Below are positions 49,896 through 59,280 of a DNA stretch of 59,788 nt, piece after piece. Position 1 is the first letter of the stretch. Each line of letters begins with the position of its first letter. The translations under genes were made by a program, and so were the position numbers. The stretch lies in assembly GCA_035454085.1 (NCBI GenBank), contig DAOTEJ010000006.1, positions 1 to 59,788 of the forward strand, written 5' to 3'. The DNA comes from DAOTEJ01 sp035454085. GTDB lineage: Bacteria; Pseudomonadota; Gammaproteobacteria; Burkholderiales; Burkholderiaceae_F. The notes beneath the pieces were generated by a model. It was given only the letters and a program-made list of their open reading frames with translations. It was not told the origin of the DNA and did not search any database.

Positions 49896-50321
49896 ATGAG
49901 GCTGCGCGAAGGACTGACAGTCGAGGCGCTCAATGCCGCCGGCCAGGGGCGCCTGCCAGAACTGGTGGGCATGCGCGTCACGGGCCTGACCCAGGGCGAG
50001 CTCGAGGCGCGGCTCACGGTACGTCCGGACCTGCTGGCGCCCAACGGCTTCCTGCATGCGGCCACCGTGATCGCCCTGGCCGACACCGCCTGCGGCTATG
50101 CCTGCATGAGCCACCTGCCCGAGGGCGCGGCGAACTTCACCACCCTCGAACTCAAGTGCAACTTCCCGGGCACCGCCACCGAGGGTGAATTGCGCGTGGT
50201 GGCGAGTGCGGCGCACCTGGGGCGCAGCACCCAGGTGTGGGACGCCACCGTCTACGACGAGGCCGACCGCACCCTCGCGCTGTTCCGTTGCACGCAGATG
50301 GTGCTCCATCCCCGCCGCTAG
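49896..50321 (+). CDS. PaaI-like hotdog-fold thioesterase
   Basis: A 141-residue single hotdog domain. LLAPNGFLHAATVIALADTACGYAC is the central helix region of PaaI/YdiI-type thioesterases, with D63 as the probable catalytic acid, followed by FTTLELKCNFPGTATEGEL. It would hydrolyse acyl- or aryl-CoA and relieve CoA trapping during fatty-acid breakdown. It follows the isomerase-like gene by ten bases and is followed two bases later by the SGNH hydrolase gene. Confidence 0.78.
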   Translation: MRLREGLTVEALNAAGQGRLPELVGMRVTGLTQGELEARLTVRPDLLAPNGFLHAATVIALADTACGYACMSHLPEGAANFTTLELKCNFPGTATEGELRVVASAAHLGRSTQVWDATVYDEADRTLALFRCTQMVLHPRR

Positions 50322-50323
50322 CC

Positions 50324-51058
50324 ATGTGGCTGCACGCCGCCACCCTCGTACTGGGCCCCGTGATCCTGCCGCAGGCGCGGCGGGCGCGGGCCACCGCGCT
50401 CGACCTGCCCGAGGCCGAGGGGCCGCGACGCGGGGTGGAAGGCCACGGTCCGATCCGCCTGCGCGTCGTGCTGGTGGGTGACTCGAGCGCGGCCGGGGTC
50501 GGCGTGGACACGCAGGACCAGGCTGTGGCGGTGCCCCTGGCCCGCGCCCTCGGGCGCCGTCTGGGCGGCGCCGTGGCCTGGCAGCTGGTGGCGCGCACCG
50601 GCCTGACCTCGCCCCAGGCGCTGGAGTTGCTGCGCACCACCGCGCTGGCGCCGGCCCACGTCGGCGTGACCATGCTGGGCGTCAACGACATCACCAAGAG
50701 CGTGCCGCTGCGCTACGCCTTGCGCGCGCGCGCGGCGATCGGCGCGCACCTGGCGCAGCACGCCGGGGTGCAGCGGACCTGGCTGTGTGCCTTGCCCGAC
50801 ATGGAGTGCTTCCCGGCGCTGCCCCAGCCCCTGGCCTGGTACGCGGGGGCGCACGCGCGCCGGGTCAACCGCGCCCAGCAGCGCTTCGTGCTGGGGCGCG
50901 CGCGCCTGGCCCACGCCGAGATGGCGGGCGTGATGGACCGGCGGCTGTTTTCGAGCGACGGATTCCACCCGGCGCAGCCGCTCTACGCGCGCATTGCCGA
51001 GCGACTGGCGCAGCACATCGCGGCCGAGGTCTCGCAGTCCGACCCCGGCCCGGTGTAG
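50324..51058 (+). CDS. SGNH/GDSL-type hydrolase
   Basis: A 244-residue esterase-like protein. Block I is VVLVGDSSAAGVGV with S54 as nucleophile; LGVNDI is block III; SSDGFHPAQPLYARIAE near the end holds the Asp/His of the catalytic pair. A short hydrophobic N-terminus (WLHAATLVLGPVILPQARR) could be an anchor rather than a cleaved signal. Substrates of this group (lipids, acyl chains) fit the lipid-metabolism neighbourhood. It starts two bases after the thioesterase stop. Confidence 0.75.
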   Translation: MWLHAATLVLGPVILPQARRARATALDLPEAEGPRRGVEGHGPIRLRVVLVGDSSAAGVGVDTQDQAVAVPLARALGRRLGGAVAWQLVARTGLTSPQALELLRTTALAPAHVGVTMLGVNDITKSVPLRYALRARAAIGAHLAQHAGVQRTWLCALPDMECFPALPQPLAWYAGAHARRVNRAQQRFVLGRARLAHAEMAGVMDRRLFSSDGFHPAQPLYARIAERLAQHIAAEVSQSDPGPV

Positions 51059-51091
51059 CCTGCCCCCCGGAAGACCACGCCCGGAGCAGGC

Positions 51092-52405
51092 ATGCGCACT
51101 CCCCTCAATCGGCTGCCGGCCACCCAGCTCGCCCGCCTCCTTGCCACCGGCGAGGCCAGCGCCGAAGCCGTGACCCACTCCTTCCTCGACGCCGTGCGCG
51201 ACGAGGAAGCACGAGTGCAGGCCTGGGCCTACCTCGATCCCCAGGGCGCGCTCGCCACGGCGCGCGAGCTCGACCGCGGCCGCACGCGCGGGCCGCTGCA
51301 CGGCCTGCCGGTGGCGGTGAAGGACAACATCGACACCGAGGGGCTGCCCAGCGAGTACGGCTCGGCCATCTTCAAGGGCCACGTGCCGCGCGCCGATGCC
51401 GCCTGCGTGGCCGCCTTCCGCGCGGCCGGCGCCTACACCCTGGGCAAGACGGTCACCGCCGAACTGGCCAATTTCACTCCCGGCGCCACGCGCAACCCGC
51501 ACCACCCGGACCACACGCCGGGCGGCTCCTCGAGCGGCTCGGCGGCCGCGGTGGCCGCGCACATGGCGCCCTGGGCGATCGGCACCCAGACCGCGGGATC
51601 GGTGATCCGCCCGGCCGCCTACTGCGGCGTGGTGGGCTTCGTGCCCACTCGCGGCCGGGTGCCGCGCGCCGGGGTCAAGGCGGTATCCGACACGCTCGAC
51701 GGGGTGGGGGTGTTCGCGCGCAACGTGGCCGACGCCGCCCTGCTCGGTGCCGCCCTGTGCCTGGAGCTGCGTCTGGCCCGCGCGGTCGAGGACCCGGTGG
51801 CGCCGATCCTGGCCCTGACCGCCACGCCCTGGGCCGAGCAGCTCTCACCCGTGCTGCACTCGGCGCTCGAGCGCACCGGGCGCCTGGCGGCCCAGCATGG
51901 CGCCGGAGTGCGCCGGCCGGTGTGGCAAGAGGCCGCGCCGCCGTCCTTCGAGCGCCTGGCCGAGGCCCAGCGTGTGGTCCAGACCTACGAGACCGCGCGC
52001 GCCCTGGGCCCGGAATTCGACTACCGCCGCGCCGAGCTCTCGGGCCGGCTCGCGACCCTCATCGAGGAGGGCCGCGGCATTGCGGCGGCGGACTACCTGG
52101 CCGCGCTGCAACTCGGGCGCGAGTGCGCGCTGGCGATCGACAAGCTGATGGGCGACGCCGACGCGATTCTTGCGCCGGCCGCACCCGGCGAGGCGCCGGC
52201 CGGGCTCGCCTCGACTGGAGACCCGATCTTCAACCGCGCCTGGCACCTGCTGGGCGCGCCGCAGATCTGCGTGCCGCTTCCCAGCGCCTACGCGCGCGGG
52301 CCGGCGGGGCTGCCGCTGGCGGTGCAATTGGTGGGCCGGCCGGGCGAGGATGCGCGCCTGCTGGCCAGCGCGGCCTGGCTCGAGGCCACGCTCGCCGAGT
52401 TCTGA
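51092..52405 (+). CDS. Amidase signature family protein
   Basis: A 437-residue amidase with the Ser-cisSer-Lys triad: K77 (PVAVKDNID), the GGSSSGSAAAVAAH loop (144-157) with the cis-serine, and the nucleophile S170 in GTQTAGSVIRPA. The second alanine in TAGS replaces the more usual glycine (TGGS), seen in many uncharacterised members. Relatives include AtzF/allophanate hydrolase and 6-aminohexanoate-cyclic-dimer hydrolase-like amidases; the substrate is unknown. GGAG lies before the ATG. It is 33 bases after the SGNH gene. Confidence 0.8.
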   Translation: MRTPLNRLPATQLARLLATGEASAEAVTHSFLDAVRDEEARVQAWAYLDPQGALATARELDRGRTRGPLHGLPVAVKDNIDTEGLPSEYGSAIFKGHVPRADAACVAAFRAAGAYTLGKTVTAELANFTPGATRNPHHPDHTPGGSSSGSAAAVAAHMAPWAIGTQTAGSVIRPAAYCGVVGFVPTRGRVPRAGVKAVSDTLDGVGVFARNVADAALLGAALCLELRLARAVEDPVAPILALTATPWAEQLSPVLHSALERTGRLAAQHGAGVRRPVWQEAAPPSFERLAEAQRVVQTYETARALGPEFDYRRAELSGRLATLIEEGRGIAAADYLAALQLGRECALAIDKLMGDADAILAPAAPGEAPAGLASTGDPIFNRAWHLLGAPQICVPLPSAYARGPAGLPLAVQLVGRPGEDARLLASAAWLEATLAEF

Positions 52406-52481
52406 AGCCTGTAAGCCGGGCCGGGGATGGGCGCGCCGCGCGCACGGCCGCGCGCGACCGGCGCCGGGCCCGCGCAGCCCT

Positions 52482-52898
52482 TCAGTCCGTCTCGCCCTCG
52501 GCCAGCTCGGGCGGCAGCGGCATGGGCTGGCCGGAGGCATCGATTGCCACGTAGACCAGTTCGGCCTCGGTGACCTTGACCGCCTTGGCGCGGCCGTCGA
52601 CGCGGCGCTCGGCGTAGACCTCCACGTCGACCACGATCGAGCTGCGCCCGGTGCGCAGCACGCGTGCGTAGAACGACACGAGGTCGCCCACCGACACGGG
52701 CTGCTTGAACACGAAGTTGGTCACCGCCACGGTGGCCACGCGCCCGCGCGCCCGGCGGTGCGCCGGCACCGAGCCGGCGATGTCGACCTGCGACATGATC
52801 CAGCCGCCGAACACGTCGCCGTAGGCGTTGGAGTCGGCGGGCATGGGTACCACGCGCAGCGCGGGCGCCTCGTCTGGCAGCCGGGTGGGAGTCGTCAT
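52482..52898 (-). CDS. Acyl-CoA thioesterase, YciA/BACH-type hotdog protein
   Basis: A 138-residue hotdog thioesterase. RVVPMPADSNAYGDVFGGWI is the YciA/BACH signature with D27 or N24 region acting in catalysis, followed by VSFYARVLRTGRSSIVVDVEVYAE. It hydrolyses a broad range of acyl-CoAs in the cytoplasm. It starts 11 bases after the SDR gene on the same strand, so the two share a transcript. Confidence 0.82.
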   Translation of the reverse strand: MTTPTRLPDEAPALRVVPMPADSNAYGDVFGGWIMSQVDIAGSVPAHRRARGRVATVAVTNFVFKQPVSVGDLVSFYARVLRTGRSSIVVDVEVYAERRVDGRAKAVKVTEAELVYVAIDASGQPMPLPPELAEGETD

Positions 52899-52909
52899 GG
52901 ATTCCGTCC

Positions 52910-53710
52910 TCAGGTGCGGCGCGCGAGTGCGGCGCGCGCCATGTTGTCGACCAGGCCGGGCGCGAACATCTTCAGCCACAGGCCGAGCCGCGCCTTGCGT
53001 GTCATCACCAGCTCGCGCCGCCGCGCGCGCATCGCCTGCACGATCTGGCGCGCGCACTCGGCCACCGGCATGGCGTCGGCTTCGTCGAGGCCCGACACGC
53101 CGGCCTGCTCTCCGTCGCCGCGCCAGCCGTGGCGGCGGATCTCGGTGGCGACCACCCCCGGGTACACCACGGTGACGGCGACGCCGCTTTCTGCCGCCTC
53201 GATGCGCAACGCCTCGAGGAAGCCGGTCTGGGCGAACTTGCTCATGCAGTAGGTGGTGCGGCCGGGCACCCCGGTGCGCCCGGCGAGGCTCGAGACCCCG
53301 ACCACCAGGCCGCGGCTGGCCTTGAGCGCGCCCCAGGCGTGGCGCACGCAGGACACGGTGCCCAGCGCGTTGATGCGCAACAGGCGTTCGAAGGTGGTGA
53401 AGTCGGTGATCTCGTCGAAGCGCGCATGCATCGACACGCCGGCGTTGGCCACCAGCACGTCGATGGCGTCGTAGCGCTCGAGGGTTCGCGCCATCAGGCG
53501 GGCGCAATCCTCGTCGCGCGTGACGTCGGTGACCAGGGCGAGGGCCTCGGCCCCGGCGGCGCGGCATTGGTCGGCCACCGCCTCGAGGCGCCCGGCATGG
53601 CGCGCGGCGAGGGCAAGCCGCGCACCTGTGCTGGCGAGCTGGCGGGCGAGTTCGGCGCCGATGCCGTCGCTCGCGCCGGTGATGACCACGACCTTGCCGG
53701 AGAAGTCCAT
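52910..53710 (-). CDS. Short-chain dehydrogenase/reductase (SDR)
   Basis: A 266-residue classical SDR: cofactor loop ITGASDGIGAELA (TGxxxGIG), NAG at VLVANAGVS, catalytic S at VGVSSLAGR, and Y-x3-K in TYCMSKFAQ. R/H residues after the second strand (AARHAGRLEAV) suggest NADP(H). The C-terminal stretch is basic with a hydrophobic end, common in DHRS7B-like lipid-linked SDRs. The ATG at 53710 begins at DFSGKVVVITGA; upstream in-frame codons are rejected. It is divergent from the ABC exporter gene, 79 bases away. Confidence 0.83.
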   Translation of the reverse strand: MDFSGKVVVITGASDGIGAELARQLASTGARLALAARHAGRLEAVADQCRAAGAEALALVTDVTRDEDCARLMARTLERYDAIDVLVANAGVSMHARFDEITDFTTFERLLRINALGTVSCVRHAWGALKASRGLVVGVSSLAGRTGVPGRTTYCMSKFAQTGFLEALRIEAAESGVAVTVVYPGVVATEIRRHGWRGDGEQAGVSGLDEADAMPVAECARQIVQAMRARRRELVMTRKARLGLWLKMFAPGLVDNMARAALARRT

Positions 53711-53789
53711 GGGCTTTGGCGATAATGCGAGGGTGAAGAGCTTACCCGCCATGCGCACCCGCGCGCCGCGCGCCTGCTGAGGCCCGGCG

Positions 53790-55685
53790 ATGCGCTGGTC
53801 CACCCCCTCCGAGGCCGCCCCCGCGGCGCGCCGTCCCGGCCGTTCCGACTGGGCCACGCTCAGGACCCTGCTGCCCTACCTGTGGGCCTACAAGGGCCGG
53901 GTGCTGGTGGCGCTGGCCTGCCTGATCGCGGCCAAGTTCGCCACCGTGGGCGTGCCCATCGTTCTCAAGCATCTGGTCGACGCCATGGTGCCGGCGCGAG
54001 GAGCGAGCGTCACCGAGCTGCTGGTGGCGGTGCCGCTCGCCCTGATCCTGGCCTACGGCCTGCTGCGTCTGGCGAGCTCCGCCTTCACCGAGCTGCGCGA
54101 GTTCTTCTTCGTGAAGGTGACCCAGTCGGCGGTGCGCACCATCGCGCTGCAGACCTTCCGCCACCTGCTGTCGCTGTCGCTGCGCTTCCACCTCGAGCGG
54201 CGCACCGGCGCCGTGACCCGCGAGATCGACCACGGCATCCGGGGCATAGGCTCGCTCGTGAGCTTCACGCTCTACTCGATCCTGCCCACGCTGATCGAGC
54301 TGGGGCTGGTGCTGGGCTACCTGGCGCTCAACTACGACCCGTGGTTCGCGGTGATCATCGTCGTGAGCCTCACCGTGTACATCAGCTTCACGGTGGTGGT
54401 GACCAACTGGCGCACCCAGCTGCGTCGCCGCTGGAACGAGCTCGAGAGCAGGGCGCAGTCGCGGGCGGTGGACTCGCTGCTCAACTTCGAGACCGTGAAG
54501 TACTTCGGCAACGAGTCCTACGAGGCGGGCCGCTACGACGAGACCCTGGCCAAGAGCCAGGCCACGGCGGTCAAGTCGCAGCAGTCGCTCAACCTGCTCA
54601 ACACCGGGCAGCAGGTGATCATCGCCCTGGGCCTGACCCTCATGCTGTGGCGTGCCGCGGTGGGCGTGGCCGATGGGCGCATGACGGTGGGCGACCTGGT
54701 GCTGGTCAACGCCTTCATGATCCAGCTCTACATCCCGCTCAACTTTCTGGGCGTGATCTACCGCGAGATCAAGCAGAGCCTGGCCGACCTCGACCGCCTG
54801 TTCACCCTGCTGGAGCAGAACCGAGAAGTGGCCGACGCGCCCGATGCCATGCCCTTGCGGCTGGCCGGCGGTGAGGTGCGCTTCGAAGGCGTGGACTTTG
54901 CCTACGACGCGCGCCGCCAGGTGCTGCACGACGTGAGCTTCACCATCGCGCCCGGCACCACGACGGCCGTGGTGGGGGTCACGGGCTCGGGCAAGAGCAC
55001 GCTCGCGCGGCTGCTCTTCCGCTTCTACGACGTGGGCGGCGGGGTGATCCGGATCGACGGGCAGGACATCCGCGCCGTGACCCAGCACTCCCTGCGCGAG
55101 GCGATCGGCATCGTTCCGCAGGACACGGTGCTGTTCAACGACACGATCGGCTACAACATCGCCTACGGGCGCCCGGGCGCCTCGCAGGCCGAGGTCGAGG
55201 CCGCCGCCCGTGCGGCGCACATCCACGACTTCGTGGCGGGACTGCCCGACGGCTACGACACCCAGGTGGGCGAGCGCGGGCTGAAGCTCTCGGGCGGCGA
55301 GAAGCAGCGCGTGGCGATCGCCCGCACCCTGCTCAAGCGGCCGGCGATCCTGGTGTTCGACGAGGCCACCAGCGCGTTGGACTCGCGCACCGAGCGCGCC
55401 ATCCAGGCGGAACTCGACGAGATCGCCCGCGCCCACACCACGCTGGTGATCGCCCACCGGCTCTCGACCATCGTGGGCGCCGAGCAGATTCTGGTGATGG
55501 ACGCCGGGCGCATCGTGGAGCGCGGCACCCACGCCGAACTGCTGGCGGGTGGCGGGACCTACGCGCAGATGTGGCGCATGCAAAGCCGCAACCAGGCGGC
55601 CGCGGTTGCCGTGGACGCGACGGTGGCGCATTTGGGTGAGGGCGCGACGATCGATGGCTCAATAGAATCGGCTCAGTTTCGCTGA
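53790..55685 (+). CDS. Atm1/HMT-type ABC exporter (fused membrane and ATPase domains)
   Basis: A 631-residue half-transporter: six helices (about 30-335), then the ATPase with Walker A GVTGSGKST (about 396-404), signature LSGGEKQR and Walker B ILVFDEATSALD. NLLNTGQQ and VLVNAFMIQLYIPLNFLG are features of the Atm1 group that binds glutathione conjugates; members export glutathione polysulfide or metal-glutathione adducts and support iron-sulfur cluster homeostasis or metal tolerance. It acts as a homodimer in the inner membrane. The ORF begins with ATG at 53790 and has a 25-residue Pro/Arg-rich lead before helix 1. Confidence 0.85.
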   Translation: MRWSTPSEAAPAARRPGRSDWATLRTLLPYLWAYKGRVLVALACLIAAKFATVGVPIVLKHLVDAMVPARGASVTELLVAVPLALILAYGLLRLASSAFTELREFFFVKVTQSAVRTIALQTFRHLLSLSLRFHLERRTGAVTREIDHGIRGIGSLVSFTLYSILPTLIELGLVLGYLALNYDPWFAVIIVVSLTVYISFTVVVTNWRTQLRRRWNELESRAQSRAVDSLLNFETVKYFGNESYEAGRYDETLAKSQATAVKSQQSLNLLNTGQQVIIALGLTLMLWRAAVGVADGRMTVGDLVLVNAFMIQLYIPLNFLGVIYREIKQSLADLDRLFTLLEQNREVADAPDAMPLRLAGGEVRFEGVDFAYDARRQVLHDVSFTIAPGTTTAVVGVTGSGKSTLARLLFRFYDVGGGVIRIDGQDIRAVTQHSLREAIGIVPQDTVLFNDTIGYNIAYGRPGASQAEVEAAARAAHIHDFVAGLPDGYDTQVGERGLKLSGGEKQRVAIARTLLKRPAILVFDEATSALDSRTERAIQAELDEIARAHTTLVIAHRLSTIVGAEQILVMDAGRIVERGTHAELLAGGGTYAQMWRMQSRNQAAAVAVDATVAHLGEGATIDGSIESAQFR

Positions 55686-55712
55686 CCAAGCGCGCCGCAG
55701 CGCGCCGCCCCC

Positions 55713-56720
55713 ATGTCGCTGACCGCTCGTTTGCTCGTCCTGCTGTTCACCTCGCTCGCTGCGTTCTCCGCGCTGGCCCAGGCGGCGCCCGCGGCACAGC
55801 CGGCTCCGGCGGCCAAGCCGGCGGAGGTGGCCAAGCCCGCGGAGGCGGCCAAGACGGCAGAGCCCGCCAAGCCCGCCGAGCCGGTGCCGCCCACCCTGCA
55901 GCGGGTGCGCGAGTCGGGCGTGCTGGTGATTGCGCACCGCGAGGCGTCGATCCCCTTCTCGTACCTGGACGGCGACAAGAAGCCCGTTGGCTACGCGCTG
56001 GAGCTGTGCCTCAAGGTGGCCGACGCGCTGCGCCGCGACCTCAAGCTGCCCAACCTGCGCGTGGAATTCGTGCCGGTGAGTTCCGCCAACCGCATTCCCG
56101 TGATCGCCCAGGGCAAGGCCGACCTCGAGTGCGGCTCGACCACCAACAACGCCGCGCGCCGCAAGGAGGTGGCCTTCGCGCCCGCGCACTACTTTGCCGG
56201 GGCGCGCCTGCTGGTGCGCAGCAACTCGGGCTTCAAGCGCCTGGCCGACCTGCGCGGCAAGCGCATCGTCACCACGCGCGGCACGACCACCGCCACCGCG
56301 CTCAAGGCGGCGGCCGAAAAGGGCATCGTCAGCGCCACCATCGTCGAGGCCAAGGACCACGACGAGTCCTTCGCGATGCTCGAGAAGGGCGAGGCCGACG
56401 CCTTCGCGATGGACGACATCCTGCTCTACAGCCAGCGCGCCAACGCCAAGGACCCGGCGCGCTGGGAGGTGGTGGGCGAGTTCATCTCGGTCGAGCCCCT
56501 GGCGATCATGCTGCGCAGGGCCGACCCCGAGTTCAAGCGCTACGTCGACGGGGTGATCTCGCGCGCCATGATCGACGGCGAGGTGCGCAAGCTCTACAGC
56601 CGCTGGTTCCTGTCGCCCATCCCGCCCAAGGGCGTGAATCTGGGCATACCCATGAGTCCCCTGCTGCGCGAGCAGATGCTCTTCCCGACCGACAAGGTGG
56701 GCGACGAGCTGGGCGGCTGA
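55713..56720 (+). CDS. Amino-acid ABC transporter substrate-binding protein with AKPAE linker
   Basis: A 335-residue periplasmic binding protein of the glutamate/aspartate group. The signal peptide (about 1-22, SALAQ) is followed by an Ala/Pro/Lys/Glu-rich linker (about 24-60) with repeats of AKPAE, absent from the next paralogue. The binding domain starts VRESGVLVIAHREASIPFSYLD and has LECGSTTNN and TTRGTTTATALK. A spacer of this type could tether the domain through peptidoglycan. It is a tandem paralogue of the next gene. TAGAAT at 55664-55669 may be its -10 box. Confidence 0.8.
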   Translation: MSLTARLLVLLFTSLAAFSALAQAAPAAQPAPAAKPAEVAKPAEAAKTAEPAKPAEPVPPTLQRVRESGVLVIAHREASIPFSYLDGDKKPVGYALELCLKVADALRRDLKLPNLRVEFVPVSSANRIPVIAQGKADLECGSTTNNAARRKEVAFAPAHYFAGARLLVRSNSGFKRLADLRGKRIVTTRGTTTATALKAAAEKGIVSATIVEAKDHDESFAMLEKGEADAFAMDDILLYSQRANAKDPARWEVVGEFISVEPLAIMLRRADPEFKRYVDGVISRAMIDGEVRKLYSRWFLSPIPPKGVNLGIPMSPLLREQMLFPTDKVGDELGG

Positions 56721-56843
56721 GCGCCGCTTTCCCCGGTACGCGACCCGGTTGCGCCGCCCTTCGTCCGGGGGGCTAGGCGCAGGCACGAGCTTTGCTAGAC
56801 TCGATTGAGCCCCGCCGGGGTACACATACCAAGGAGACCTCCC

Positions 56844-57737
56844 ATGAAGCTTTCGCGCATCCTGCTTGCGCTGTCGGCCGCCGGCCTGGTGTCGACGGGC
56901 GCCCTGGCCCAGGAACTGACGGGCACGCTCAAGAAGATCAAGGAAACGGGCGAGATCACGGTCGCGCACCGCGAGTCCTCGATCCCCTTCTCGTACCTCG
57001 ACGACAAGCAGCAGCCCATCGGCTACTCGACCGAGCTGTGCATGAAGGTGGTCGATGCGGTGAAGGCAGAACTCAAGATGCCCAACCTCAAGGTCAAGCT
57101 CCAGCCCGTGACCTCGGCCAACCGCATTCCGCTGCTGCAAAACGGCACGATCGACATCGAGTGCGGCTCGACCACCAACTCGGTGGAGCGCCAGAAGCAG
57201 GTGTCCTTCGGGCCGACCTTCTTCGTGATCAACGTGACCGCCGCGGTCAAGAAGAGCTCGGGCATCAAGAGCCTGGCTGACCTGAACGGCAAGACCATCT
57301 CGACCACCCAGGGCACGACCGCGGTGCCGCTGCTCAAGAACTTCGAGAAGACCAAGCACGTCGAGATCAAGGAGATCTACGGCAAGGATCACGCCGAGTC
57401 GATGCAGCTGCTGGCCTCGGACCGCGTGGCCGCCTTCGTGATGGACGACGTGCTGCTCGCCGGCCAGATCGCCAACCAGCCCAATCCCGGCGACTTCATG
57501 ATCATCAACGAGTCGCTGCGCACCGAGCCCTACGGCCCGATGATTCGCAAGGACGACCCGCAGTTCAAGGCCTTGGTCGACAAGACCCTGGGCGCGTTCT
57601 ACCAGTCCCCGGCGATGCAGGCGCACTACGCCAAGTGGTTCACGAGCCCCATCCCCCCGAAGAACGCGAACCTGAACTTCCAGATGACGCCCGCGCTTCA
57701 GGAGGCCCTCAAGAGCCCCAACGACAAGGGCGTGTGA
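56844..57737 (+). CDS. gltI: Glutamate/aspartate ABC transporter substrate-binding protein
   Basis: A 297-residue periplasmic protein: signal peptide KLSRILLALSAAGLVSTGA, cut near LAQ, then ELTGTLKKIKETGEITVAHR, IPFSYLDDKQQPIGYS and IECGSTTNSVERQKQVSFGP, all typical of GltI/DEBP. It captures glutamate or aspartate for the GltJKL importer downstream. AAGGAG lies six bases before the ATG. A terminator hairpin separates it from gltJ, which would keep the binding protein in excess over the permease. Confidence 0.87.
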   Translation: MKLSRILLALSAAGLVSTGALAQELTGTLKKIKETGEITVAHRESSIPFSYLDDKQQPIGYSTELCMKVVDAVKAELKMPNLKVKLQPVTSANRIPLLQNGTIDIECGSTTNSVERQKQVSFGPTFFVINVTAAVKKSSGIKSLADLNGKTISTTQGTTAVPLLKNFEKTKHVEIKEIYGKDHAESMQLLASDRVAAFVMDDVLLAGQIANQPNPGDFMIINESLRTEPYGPMIRKDDPQFKALVDKTLGAFYQSPAMQAHYAKWFTSPIPPKNANLNFQMTPALQEALKSPNDKGV

Positions 57738-57766
57738 GCTTCGCGGCCTGAACCACTGGCGCGAGC

Positions 57767-57806
57767 GGGCCGGATCCGTCCTCTAGGGTCCGGCCCTTTT
57801 GATTTT
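57767..57806 (+). terminator. Attenuating terminator between gltI and gltJ
   Basis: GGGCCGGATCC (57767-57777) pairs with GGGTCCGGCCC (57786-57796), 11 bp with one G-T pair and an 8-base loop, then TTTTGATTTT. This is a good intrinsic terminator inside an operon, and probably allows partial read-through. Confidence 0.8.
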
Positions 57807-57837
57807 CTCGAGCGATCCTGAACACCGGAGCTAAGCC

Positions 57838-58578
57838 ATGGCTTTCAACATGGACTGGGATGTCTTCACCCAGGACGCGACCGTCGCCGACGGGCCGTGG
57901 TGGGAGTACCTGGTCGCGGGCATAGGCTGGACCCTGACCCTGTCGGCCTGCGCCTGGGTCATCGCCCTGGTGCTGGGTTCCGTGATCGGCACCCTGCGAA
58001 CCACCGAACGCACCTGGGTGGTGCAACTGGGCAACGCCTGGGTCGAACTGTTTCGCAACGTCCCTCTTCTGGTGCAGATGTTCCTCTGGTACTTCGTGGT
58101 GCCGGAGTTCATTCCGCCGCTCAAGCGCTGGATGGTCGGCACCGAGCCGATCTACGCCCAGTTCATGGCGGCGGTGCTGTGCCTGGGGCTGTTCACCTCG
58201 GCGCGCATCGCCGAGCAGGTGCGTGCCGGCATCCAGTCGCTGCCGCGCGGCCAGCGCTATGCCGGTCTCGCCGTGGGGCTCACGCAGGCGCAGACCTACC
58301 GCTACGTGCTCCTGCCCATGGCCTTCCGGATCATCATCCCGCCGCTCACCAGCGAGACGATGAACCTCATCAAGAATTCCTCGATCGCCCTGACCATCGG
58401 CCTGGCGGAACTGACCTTCCGCTCGCGCGAGATGGGTGAACTCACCTTCCAGTTCTTCCCGGCCTTCGCGGCGGCCACCGTGGTCTACATCGTGATCGCG
58501 ATGAGCGCCAACCGCATCATGGCCTTCATCGAACGTCGCGTTGCGGTGCCCGGCTACATCGCCGGCGGCGGCAAGTGA
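57838..58578 (+). CDS. gltJ: Glutamate/aspartate ABC transporter permease
   Basis: A 246-residue inner-membrane permease with the EAA-type loop ARIAEQVRAGIQSLPRGQRY AGLAVGLTQ and helices at about 20-50, 70-100 and 190-220. It pairs with the next permease to form the channel. The order gltI-gltJ-gltK-gltL is standard. The ATG lies eight bases after GGAG. Confidence 0.87.
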   Translation: MAFNMDWDVFTQDATVADGPWWEYLVAGIGWTLTLSACAWVIALVLGSVIGTLRTTERTWVVQLGNAWVELFRNVPLLVQMFLWYFVVPEFIPPLKRWMVGTEPIYAQFMAAVLCLGLFTSARIAEQVRAGIQSLPRGQRYAGLAVGLTQAQTYRYVLLPMAFRIIIPPLTSETMNLIKNSSIALTIGLAELTFRSREMGELTFQFFPAFAAATVVYIVIAMSANRIMAFIERRVAVPGYIAGGGK

Positions 58579-58588
58579 GGGGCGCGCG

Positions 58589-59272
58589 ATGAACTTCGAC
58601 CTCGGCGTCATCCAGGCCGCCCTGCCCTACCTCTGGAAGGGCATGCAGTACACGCTCGAGCTGACCGTGATCGCCACGCTCGGAGGCCTGTTCTTCGGCA
58701 CCCTGCTGGCGCTGGCGCGGCTTTCCAGCATCAAGCCGCTGTCTCTGGTGGCCACCGGCTACATCAACCTGATGCGCTCGATCCCGCTGGTGCTCGTGCT
58801 CTTCTGGTTCTTCTTCCTGATGCCGGTGGTGATCCAGTCGCTGACCGGCGCGGAACGGCCGCCCTTCATCGGGCCGGACCGCACCGCGATCATCACCTTC
58901 ATCATGTTCGAGGCGGCCTACTTCGCCGAGATCATGCGCGCGGGCATCCAGTCGATCTCGCGCGGTCAGGTCAACGCCGCCTATGCGCTGGGCCTCAACT
59001 ACCGGCAGTCGATGACCCACATCATCCTGCCGCAGGCCTTCCGCAACATGCTGCCGGTGCTGCTCACGCAGACCATCATCCTGTTCCAGGACACCTCGCT
59101 GGTGTACGTCATCTCGGGCACCGATTTTCTTGGCGCCACTTCCAAGATCGCGCAGCGCGACAGCCGCCTGGTCGAGATGTACACCTTCGCCGCCGTCGTC
59201 TACTTCGTGATCTCCTTCTCGCTGTCGCTGCTCGTCAAGCGGCTGCAGAAGAAGATCGCCATCATTCGTTGA
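58589..59272 (+). CDS. gltK: Glutamate/aspartate ABC transporter permease
   Basis: A 227-residue permease with AYFAEIMRAGIQSISRGQVN followed by AAYALGL (EAA loop) and the usual five helices. It is homologous to GltJ and follows it by ten bases. GAGG precedes the ATG at 58589. The C-terminal RLQKKIAIIR is basic, consistent with a cytoplasmic end. Confidence 0.87.
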   Translation: MNFDLGVIQAALPYLWKGMQYTLELTVIATLGGLFFGTLLALARLSSIKPLSLVATGYINLMRSIPLVLVLFWFFFLMPVVIQSLTGAERPPFIGPDRTAIITFIMFEAAYFAEIMRAGIQSISRGQVNAAYALGLNYRQSMTHIILPQAFRNMLPVLLTQTIILFQDTSLVYVISGTDFLGATSKIAQRDSRLVEMYTFAAVVYFVISFSLSLLVKRLQKKIAIIR

Positions 59273-59280
59273 GGACCGCC

